From contig NZ_JACCWG010000320.1 in the NCBI RefSeq assembly GCF_013697775.1, forward strand, positions 1 to 33,131: a stretch of 33,131 nt of DNA, in the 5' to 3' direction. Position 1 is the stretch's first letter. Every line of letters begins with the position of its first letter. Position numbers and translations under genes: made by a program. The stretch comes from Ramlibacter sp. Its GTDB lineage: Bacteria; Pseudomonadota; Gammaproteobacteria; Burkholderiales; Burkholderiaceae_C. The notes under the pieces are model-generated. The model had not been told where the DNA came from, ran no database searches, and worked only from the letters and a program-made list of their open reading frames with translations. Positions 18,887-26,202 of the stretch are shown here, in pieces.

Positions 18887-19155
18887 ACACTGAAGCAACC
18901 GTGATCCAGATCCTGGAAGACGTGATCGGCGCCAAGCAACTGACGCCCGAGACCCGATTCCTCGACATCGGCGGCAATTCGCTCAACCTGGTCGCCGTCC
19001 TGAAGCAAGTCAAGGAAAAGACCGGCGTGACGCCCCCGCCGCGCCAGTTCTTCGACAAGACGCGCTCGACGGTTGCCGCCATCAGCGCGGAGATCGACGC
19101 GCTGCGCGCCAAGAGCGGCGCCGCGGCCACCGCGCCTGTCGCCGTCTCGGCCTGA
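18883..19155 (+). CDS. Free-standing peptidyl/acyl carrier protein
   Basis: TRFLDIGGNSLNLVAVL with phosphopantetheine Ser33 (codon 18979-18981); ATGA overlap with the A-domain gene. Confidence 0.93.
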   Translation: MNTEATVIQILEDVIGAKQLTPETRFLDIGGNSLNLVAVLKQVKEKTGVTPPPRQFFDKTRSTVAAISAEIDALRAKSGAAATAPVAVSA

Positions 19156-19221
19156 TGCCGGGCCTGCCTTTTTCCCCGCCACGCAACCCACGACATCCCG
19201 TCCATTTTTAGGAGAGCAGAA

Positions 19222-20130
19222 ATGCAAAAGCGCTTTTACATGTCCGAAGCCGAGAAGAAGTCCTTCTACGAGAACGGCTTCGCCGGTCCCTTCACGCTGT
19301 ACGAACCGGAAGAGATGACCCGCATCTGGAACGAGGTCCGCCTCGACCTGCTGGACACCACCACCGCGCCGTTCCCGGAAAGCAAGCTGAACTACGACCG
19401 GCACCTGGACATCCCGGCCCTGAACAAGATCATCAGCAGCAACGCCATCGTCGACCGGATCTCCAGCATCCTGGGCCCGGACGTGCTGAGCTGGCGCACC
19501 GAGTGGTTCCCGAAGTACCCCGGCGACGAGGGCACCGACTGGCACCAGGCGGAGAGCTTCGTCGAGTTCGAGGGCACCGAGAAGCTGGAGCCGACCGAGC
19601 CGGAAGAAGGCCGCCCCTGGGAGCTGACGGCGTGGATCGCCATGACGCCGACCAACAAGGCCAACGGCTGCCTGAAGCTGATGCCCGGCAGCCACCGCAC
19701 CTGGTTCTTCGACGAGAAGAAGAACATTCCGTTCGAGCCGGAGAACAAGAACAAGCGCGTGCTGGATGACGGCGTGAAGTCGGGCTTCTACGGCTACGAC
19801 TACGAGAAGCTGAAGCTCGACCCGAACTGGAAGCCCGACGAGGCGCGCGGCGTGCACATGGAGATCAACCCCGGCCAGTTCTTCATCTTCACGTCGCGCT
19901 GCATGCACGGCTCCAACCCGAACACCACCAAGGACTCGGTGCGCTTCGGCTGGGCCACGCGTTTCGTGCCGACGCACGTGAAGGTGTACTCGGGCCAGGA
20001 CTCGTTCCACCACTTCGGCGAAGTGCTGCCGCTGGACCGCTACACCACCGTGCAGGTGGCTGGCGTGGACCGCTTCGGCCACAACAAGATCGTTGCGCCG
20101 ATGAAGCAAGAAGCGCCGGTGGCGGCGTAA
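19222..20130 (+). CDS. SyrB2/CytC3-type non-heme Fe(II)/2-oxoglutarate chlorinating enzyme
   Basis: GTDWHQAESF (H108-Q-A110, i.e. HxA in place of HxD/E), WELTAWIAMTPTNKANGCLKLMPGSH, GFYGYDYEKLKLDPNWKPDEA, CMHGS (H229), RFGWATRFVPTHVKVY; matches the recalled SyrB2 layout. Confidence 0.92.
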   Translation: MQKRFYMSEAEKKSFYENGFAGPFTLYEPEEMTRIWNEVRLDLLDTTTAPFPESKLNYDRHLDIPALNKIISSNAIVDRISSILGPDVLSWRTEWFPKYPGDEGTDWHQAESFVEFEGTEKLEPTEPEEGRPWELTAWIAMTPTNKANGCLKLMPGSHRTWFFDEKKNIPFEPENKNKRVLDDGVKSGFYGYDYEKLKLDPNWKPDEARGVHMEINPGQFFIFTSRCMHGSNPNTTKDSVRFGWATRFVPTHVKVYSGQDSFHHFGEVLPLDRYTTVQVAGVDRFGHNKIVAPMKQEAPVAA

Positions 20131-20150
20131 AGCAAGCGGACTGCACCGAC

Positions 20151-20930
20151 ATGGAAACGCGTGACGACCGCTGGCTCTTGTTCGGTGCAGACCGCAAGCC
20201 CGATGCCCGCATCCGGCTGTTCTGCTTTCACTACGCCGGCAGCGGCGGCGCGATGTTCGCGCCCTGGGTGGAGTTCCTTCCGCCCGAGGTCGAACTGATC
20301 GCCGTGCAGCTGCCCGGCCGTGAAAACAGGATTGCCGAACCGTTGCTGTTGGACATGGACGAAGTGGCACCGCCGATCGCGGATGCGATGGCATCGCTTT
20401 TGGATCGCCCCTACGCCATGTTCGGCCACAGCACGGGCGGGCTGATCGCCTTCGAGGTGATCAGGGTCCTGCGGCAGCGCGGGCTGCCGCAGCCCAAGCT
20501 TCTCATCGCCTCGTCGCAGAACGCGCCCGAGGTGAAACCGCCGGTGATCCGGCACACATTGTCCGACCCCGAGTTCATCGAGGTCCTTCGCGGCTGCAAC
20601 GGCACGCCGGACGCGATTCTTCGCGATCCGATCCTGCTGGACTTCCTGCTGCCGCGCATCCGCGCCGATGGCGCGATTTTCGAGAATTACCGCTACGAGC
20701 GCCAGGCACCTCTGGACTGCCGCATCGTGGTGTTCCACGGGGCCGACGACCACATGGTGGACGACGACGGCCTCGCGCGCTGGGAGCGCGAGACACGCCA
20801 CAGCTTCCTGCGCCACCGTTTCCCCGGCGACCACTTCTTCGTGCATTCGCAAGAGGCGTCGGTTCTTGAACACATCAACCGCGAGCTCGAGCCGCTGCTC
20901 AGCAATGCGGCCACCACCCTGATCGGATGA
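20151..20930 (+). CDS. Type II thioesterase (alpha/beta hydrolase), copy 1
   Basis: RLFCFHYAGSGGAMFAPW...ELIAVQLPGRENR...MFGHSTGGLIAFEV...FPGDHFFVHS. Confidence 0.93.
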   Translation: METRDDRWLLFGADRKPDARIRLFCFHYAGSGGAMFAPWVEFLPPEVELIAVQLPGRENRIAEPLLLDMDEVAPPIADAMASLLDRPYAMFGHSTGGLIAFEVIRVLRQRGLPQPKLLIASSQNAPEVKPPVIRHTLSDPEFIEVLRGCNGTPDAILRDPILLDFLLPRIRADGAIFENYRYERQAPLDCRIVVFHGADDHMVDDDGLARWERETRHSFLRHRFPGDHFFVHSQEASVLEHINRELEPLLSNAATTLIG

Positions 20931-21619
20931 CTGCCATGGCGCAATGGAAAAACGACGAAGAGCTGTTCGCCCTGATGCGGGCCGAACTGCAGACCTGCCC
21001 GGTGAGCGACGTGCTCGAGCAGCTCGGGTTCACCCACCCGATGCTGCCGCCGGAGATCAAGCCGCTGCGCAGCGACATGGTGATGATCGGCCGCGCCATG
21101 CCGGTGCAGGACGAGCCGCCGGTGCCGCACGGGGGCCTGAAGCGCTACGACAACAAGCCGTTCGGCCTGCTGTTCGACTCGGTGGATTCACTGCGCCCGG
21201 GCGAGGTCTACATCGTCAGCGGCGGCATGGTGGGCGCGGCCCGCATGGGCGACCTGCTGTGCCTGCGCGCGGCGAAGCTGGGCGCCGCGGGCGTGGTGGT
21301 GAACGCCCACATGCGCGACGTCGGCCCGGTGCTGCAGCAGAACTTCCCGGCGTTTGCCCACGGCTCGCATGCCTACGGCCTGCAGGGCCGCCACAACGTG
21401 GTGGACTACCGCTGCTCGATCAAGGTCGGCGAGGTGCGCGTGCGCCCGGGCGACCTGATCTTCGGCGACGGCGACGGCGTGTGCGTCATCCCGCGCGAAG
21501 TGGAAGAGGAAGCCATCAACCGCGCGATCAGCAAGGCCAGGCTGGAACGCAAGGTGCGCTCCGACATCCTGGAAGGCCTGGGCGTGGTCGAGGCGTTCAA
21601 CAAATACAAAGTCATGTAA
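20927..21619 (+). CDS. RraA-family protein (HMG/CHA aldolase-like fold)
   Basis: CPVSDVLEQLG..., GGMVGAARMGDLLCLRAAKLGAAGVVVNAHMRD, VRPGDLIFGDGDGVCVIPREVEEE; overlaps the preceding stop by ATGA. Confidence 0.9.
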   Translation: MTAMAQWKNDEELFALMRAELQTCPVSDVLEQLGFTHPMLPPEIKPLRSDMVMIGRAMPVQDEPPVPHGGLKRYDNKPFGLLFDSVDSLRPGEVYIVSGGMVGAARMGDLLCLRAAKLGAAGVVVNAHMRDVGPVLQQNFPAFAHGSHAYGLQGRHNVVDYRCSIKVGEVRVRPGDLIFGDGDGVCVIPREVEEEAINRAISKARLERKVRSDILEGLGVVEAFNKYKVM

Positions 21620-21634
21620 GGGGGCAGGGAACCC

Positions 21635-22465
21635 ATGAAAACCGATTCGCCCTGGTTGATCGTCCACGAAGGCAAGGGCGAACCGCGGTTGCGCCTGTTC
21701 TGCTTCCACTACGCGGGCGCGACGGCGGCGGCCTTCCGCACCTGGCGCGACAGCCTGCCCGACTGGGTGGAACTGATCGCGGTGCAGCTGCCCGGGCGCG
21801 ACTACCGCATGGACGAGCCGCTGATCGACGACGCCGAGCCGATCGTGGCGGAGCTGGCGAAGATCCTGCCGCCGCTGCTGGACCGGCCCTACGTGTTCTT
21901 CGGCCACAGCATGGGCGCGCTGATCTCGCGCGACCTGGCGCACAGCCTGCGCGCGCAGGGACTGCCCGAGCCCGACCTGTTCATCGCCTCGGGCCGCAGC
22001 GCGCCGCGGTTTCGCTGGCTCGACGCCGGCGCCCAGGCGCTGCCCGACGATGCGTTCATCGAAACGGTGCGCGACTACAACGGAACGCCCGAGGAACTGA
22101 TCACCGAGCCGGCCCTGCGCGAGCTGTGGATGCCGCGGCTGCGCGCCGACCTGACCGTCTCGGCCATGCACCGCTACATCGAGCAGCCGCCCCTGGCCTG
22201 TCCGATGCTGGTGCTGCACGGCACCGTGGACCGCCTGGTGACCGCCGCCGGCCTGGCCGGCTGGGCCGCCGAAACCACCGGACCGGTGCGCTACGTGCGC
22301 TATCCCGGCAACCACTTCTTCCTGCACAGCGAGGAGAAGGCGCTGCTGGCCGACCTGAGCGAGGAGCTGCGGCGGCTCGCGGCGGGCGAGCGGATGCAAC
22401 GACAACCCCTACGGCACGACACGGAGTCCGCGACCCGCGGCACCGCGGGCGCGCTATCACTTTGA
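21635..22465 (+). CDS. Type II thioesterase, copy 2
   Basis: RLRLFCFHYAGATAAAFRTW...ELIAVQLPGRDYR...FFGHSMGALISRDL...YPGNHFFLHS; clear paralogue of 20151-20930. Confidence 0.93.
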   Translation: MKTDSPWLIVHEGKGEPRLRLFCFHYAGATAAAFRTWRDSLPDWVELIAVQLPGRDYRMDEPLIDDAEPIVAELAKILPPLLDRPYVFFGHSMGALISRDLAHSLRAQGLPEPDLFIASGRSAPRFRWLDAGAQALPDDAFIETVRDYNGTPEELITEPALRELWMPRLRADLTVSAMHRYIEQPPLACPMLVLHGTVDRLVTAAGLAGWAAETTGPVRYVRYPGNHFFLHSEEKALLADLSEELRRLAAGERMQRQPLRHDTESATRGTAGALSL

Positions 22466-22478
22466 GGCTCTGCAACCA

Positions 22479-23375
22479 ATGAAAACCGAAACTTCGCGCA
22501 CGCGCGTGGCCATCCTGGGCTCGGGCAGCATCGGCATCGACCTGATGTTCAAGGTCAAGACCACCGACACGCTGGAGCTGGCCTTCGTGGTGGGGCGCAG
22601 CGGCAAGAGCGACGGCCTGCGGCTTGCACGCGACTGCAACGTCGAGACCTCCAGCGGCGGCCTGGATTTCCTCAAGGAAAACGCCGACGCCTACGACCTG
22701 GTGTTCGACGCCACCTCGGCGGCGGCGCACAAGCTGCACAACCCCTACTTCGCGCAGGCCGGCAAGTTCGCCATCGACCTCACGCCGGCCAAGCTGGGCC
22801 GCCTGTGCGTGCCCTGCATCAACCTGCCGGAGTCCGACAGCGCGCAGAACGTGAACATGATCACCTGCGGCGGCCAGGCCAGCCTGCCGCTGGCCTATGC
22901 GCTCAGCCAGGCGGTCGAGGAGATCGACTACCTGGAGGTGGTGTCCGCCATCGCCTCCAAGAGCGCGGGCATGGCCACGCGGGAAAACATCAACGAGTAC
23001 ATCACCACCACCGAGTACGCGCTGGCCAGCTTCACGGGCGCCAAGAAGACCAAGGCGATCCTGAACATCAACCCGGCCGAGCCCGGCATCCAGATGCAGA
23101 CCACGCTGTACGCGCACGCCCGCTACCAGGATTTCGGCAAGGTGCGCGCGCGCATCACCGCCATGGTGGACGAGGTGCGCAAGTACGTGCCGGGCTACCA
23201 GCTGGTGGTGCAGCCGATCGAGAGCCAGGGCCGCATCCAGGTCGGCCTGACGGTGCGCGGCCGCGGCGACTACCTGCCCGAATACGCGGGCAACCTCGAC
23301 ATCATCAACTGCGCGGCGATCGCGGTGGCCGAGCACCAGCACGCCACCAGCCGCGCAGCCGACGTCGCGCAGTAG
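22479..23375 (+). CDS. Acetaldehyde dehydrogenase (acylating), DmpF/BphJ/MhpF family
   Basis: VAILGSGSIGIDLMFKV NAD-binding, LVFDATSAAAH, catalytic-Cys segment MITCGGQASLPLAYA. Confidence 0.95.
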   Translation: MKTETSRTRVAILGSGSIGIDLMFKVKTTDTLELAFVVGRSGKSDGLRLARDCNVETSSGGLDFLKENADAYDLVFDATSAAAHKLHNPYFAQAGKFAIDLTPAKLGRLCVPCINLPESDSAQNVNMITCGGQASLPLAYALSQAVEEIDYLEVVSAIASKSAGMATRENINEYITTTEYALASFTGAKKTKAILNINPAEPGIQMQTTLYAHARYQDFGKVRARITAMVDEVRKYVPGYQLVVQPIESQGRIQVGLTVRGRGDYLPEYAGNLDIINCAAIAVAEHQHATSRAADVAQ

Positions 23376-23454
23376 CGGGCGCCGCGCACGGGCACCTGGC
23401 GCCGCGCGCAGCACGTGCCCTTCCACCGCAACCAATATCCCAGGGAGTTCCAAA

Positions 23455-24489
23455 ATGATTCTGATCAGTGATGCCACGCTGCGCGACGGCAACCATGCCA
23501 TCCGCCACCAACTCACCGCCTCGCAGATCTACGAGTACGCGCGCGCCGCCGACGAGGCCGGCATCGACGTCATCGAGGTCGGCCACGGCAACGGCCTGGG
23601 CGGCTCGTCCTGCCTGCTCGGCCAGACACCCATCTGCGACCGCACCATGCTGGAGACGGCGCGCGAAGGCCTGACAAGGAGCAAGCTGGGCGTGCACTTC
23701 ATTCCCGGTTTGGGCAAGTCCTCGGACATCACCCTGGCGCTGGAAGCCGGCGTGGACGTGGTGCGCGTGGCCACCCACTGCACCGAGGCCAACGTGTCGG
23801 CGCGCTTCATCGAGCAGGTGCGCCTGGCCGGCAAGACCGCCTACGGCGTGCTGATGATGTCGCACATGGCGCCGCCCGACGTGCTGCTGGCGCAGGCGCG
23901 GCTGATGGAGAGCTACGGGGCGGAAGCCGTGATCCTGATGGACAGCGCCGGCTATTCCACGCCCTCGCTGGTCAAGAGCAAGGTCGGCCGGCTGGTCAAC
24001 GGGCTGGAAACCAAGGTCGGCTTCCACGCGCACAACAACCTGGGCCTGGCCGTGGCCAACAGCCTGGTGGCGCTGGAGCAGGGCGCGGTGATCATCGACG
24101 CCTGCCTGAAGGGCTTCGGCGCGGGCGCCGGCAACACGCAGCTGGAGACGCTGGTGGCGGTGATGGAGCGCGAGGGCTACAAGGTCGCCACCTCGTTCGA
24201 GCGCGTGATCGAGCTGGCGCGCCGCACCGAAGCCTTCCTCACGCCGAAGACGCCGCACATCGCGGGCGCCAACATCGCCAGCGGCCTGTTCGGCCTGTTC
24301 TCGGGCTACGTGCCGCACATCCAGAAGGCGGCGCAGGAGTTCGACGTCAACGAATTCGAGCTGTATGCGCGGCTGGCCAAGCGCAAGCTGGTGGCCGGCC
24401 AGGAGGACATCATCACCGAGGAAGCCAGCCGGCTCGCACGCGCGCGCGACACGCAGCGCGCGGTGGGAAAGCTCGAAGCGGCCGCTTGA
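23455..24489 (+). CDS. 4-hydroxy-2-oxovalerate aldolase, DmpG/MhpE family
   Basis: SDATLRDGNHAIRHQLT (Arg-Asp-Gly-Asn-His catalytic segment), VGFHAHNNLGLAVANSLVALEQGA (metal-binding His pair), GAGAGNTQLE. Confidence 0.95.
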   Translation: MILISDATLRDGNHAIRHQLTASQIYEYARAADEAGIDVIEVGHGNGLGGSSCLLGQTPICDRTMLETAREGLTRSKLGVHFIPGLGKSSDITLALEAGVDVVRVATHCTEANVSARFIEQVRLAGKTAYGVLMMSHMAPPDVLLAQARLMESYGAEAVILMDSAGYSTPSLVKSKVGRLVNGLETKVGFHAHNNLGLAVANSLVALEQGAVIIDACLKGFGAGAGNTQLETLVAVMEREGYKVATSFERVIELARRTEAFLTPKTPHIAGANIASGLFGLFSGYVPHIQKAAQEFDVNEFELYARLAKRKLVAGQEDIITEEASRLARARDTQRAVGKLEAAA

Positions 24490-24514
24490 CAACAAACGAG
24501 AACGGGGAGTTGCC

Positions 24515-24931
24515 ATGTCCGGTTTGAACGACAAGGGGTTCGGCGCCTGGGAAGGCGTCGAGCGCGAGGTGCTGACGCCGCAGATCGAGCGCCAGATGGT
24601 GTGGGGCGAGGGGTTGATGATGGCCAAGCTGTTCCTGAAGAAGGGCGCCTTCGTCGGCACCCACAGCCACCCGAACGAGCAGTTCACCACCATCCTGGAA
24701 GGCCGGCTGCTGTTTCGCTACGGCGAGAACCTGGAGCACGAGGCCGAGGTCGGCCCCGGTGACATCCTGCACCTGCCGGCCAACATCCCGCACAACGCGC
24801 TGTGCCTGGAGGACTGCGTCGACCTGGACGTGTTCACCCCGCCGCGCGCCGACTGGCTGGCGCCGGACGGGGCGCGCTACTTCTCCGGCGCCGCGCAGCA
24901 GGCGCAGCAAGCCCAGGACGTGCGCCGCTAG
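24515..24931 (+). CDS. Cupin-domain protein
   Basis: GTHSHPNEQFTTILEGRLLFRYG...GPGDILHLPANIPHNALCLED: both cupin motifs. Confidence 0.9.
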   Translation: MSGLNDKGFGAWEGVEREVLTPQIERQMVWGEGLMMAKLFLKKGAFVGTHSHPNEQFTTILEGRLLFRYGENLEHEAEVGPGDILHLPANIPHNALCLEDCVDLDVFTPPRADWLAPDGARYFSGAAQQAQQAQDVRR

Positions 24932-24962
24932 GCGCGCCCGACAGTCCGGAAAGCCATGCCGC

Positions 24963-25559
24963 ATGCAAGATGCCCTGATCAAGATGGCGTTCTACGTCTC
25001 CCTGGTGCTGGTCTGCCCGGGGCCGACCAACACGCTGCTGCTGTCTTCCGGACTGAAGGTCGGCTGGCGCGCGACGCTGCCGCTGGTGCTGGCCGAAGCC
25101 GCGGGCTACGCGGTGTCGATCTCGCTGTGGGGCCTGGCCCTGCTGTCGTTCGCCACCACCCGGCCGTGGCTGATGGACGCCATCAAGCTGGCGAGTTCGG
25201 CCTACATCCTGTGGCTGGGCATCAAGATGTGGGTGACCAGCCGCACGCTGCACACCGACGAGAGCGGCCCGGTGAGCTTTCGCGACGTGTTCATCGCCAC
25301 GCTGATGAACCCCAAGGCGCTGCTGTTCGCCAGCACCATGTTTCCGCTGGAGGCCTTCCAGTCGGTGGGCTACCTGGGGCGCGCGCTGCTGGTGTTCATG
25401 ATCGTGGTGGCGCCCATCGGCATCGGCTGGTCGAGCCTGGGCAGCCTGCTCACCTCGCAGCGGTCGCTGGCGGCGCACACCTCCACTTTCCTGCGGCTGG
25501 CATCGCTGGTGCTGCTCACGTTCTCGGGTTCGCTGGCGTATTCCGTCCTGGCGCACTGA
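24963..25559 (+). CDS. LysE/RhtB family amino-acid exporter
   Basis: LVCPGPTNTLLLSSGLKVGWRATLPLVLAEAAGY..., YILWLGIKMW, NPKALLFASTMFP. Confidence 0.88.
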   Translation: MQDALIKMAFYVSLVLVCPGPTNTLLLSSGLKVGWRATLPLVLAEAAGYAVSISLWGLALLSFATTRPWLMDAIKLASSAYILWLGIKMWVTSRTLHTDESGPVSFRDVFIATLMNPKALLFASTMFPLEAFQSVGYLGRALLVFMIVVAPIGIGWSSLGSLLTSQRSLAAHTSTFLRLASLVLLTFSGSLAYSVLAH

Positions 25560-25617
25560 CCACATTCCGTACGCAGCACCGTCGCCATCCAAAATTTCAT
25601 CTTTTCGCGAGAACGCA

Positions 25618-26160
25618 ATGCCAAGCAACTGGACAGAAAGCGCGCTGACAAGCGCATTCGCGCGGCCGCAGCCCGACGCGGTCACGCAGCAGTTCAAGAA
25701 AGCGATGCGTCGGCTGACCGGCACCGTTACCATCATTGCCGCGCAGGAGCATTCGCTGCGCTACGGCATGCTGGTGACGGCGGTCAACGCCGTGTGCATG
25801 GAGCCGCCGGCCATCCTGGTGTGCGTGAACCGCAACGCCTCCATCCACGAGCCGCTGACGCGCACCGGCCGCTTCTCGGTCAACCTGCTGGAGGAGACCC
25901 AGCACGGCCTGGTGCTGCCGTTCAGCAGCAAGATCGGCCACGAGGAGCGCTTCGGGCACGGCGACTGGGACGAGATCGGCGGGCTGCCGGTGCTGCGTGG
26001 CGCGCAGGCCACGCTGTTCTGCAGCATCGACAGCGTGCTCAGCTATGGAAGTCACGATATCGTGGTGGGCCACGTCGAAGGCGTCGACTGCGCCGAGGCC
26101 GTGTCGCCGCTTCTCTGGCAGGACGGGCGGCCCACCGCCTCCCGGCTGCTGCACGCCTGA
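25618..26160 (+). CDS. Flavin reductase-like FMN-binding protein
   Basis: FKKAMRRLTGTVTIIAAQ...GMLVTAVNAVCMEPPAILVCVNRNASIHEPLTRTGRFSVNLL; HpaC/NtaB-like fold. Confidence 0.92.
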   Translation: MPSNWTESALTSAFARPQPDAVTQQFKKAMRRLTGTVTIIAAQEHSLRYGMLVTAVNAVCMEPPAILVCVNRNASIHEPLTRTGRFSVNLLEETQHGLVLPFSSKIGHEERFGHGDWDEIGGLPVLRGAQATLFCSIDSVLSYGSHDIVVGHVEGVDCAEAVSPLLWQDGRPTASRLLHA

Positions 26161-26202
26161 GCGCGGCATTCGTTCAACTGGAATTCAAAGGGAGACATTG
26201 CC

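Noticed and set aside
23390-23420. GGGCAC...GTGCCC hairpin between acylating aldehyde dehydrogenase and aldolase
   Set aside because: Six-bp stem with a large loop and no U-tract; expected often at this GC content.
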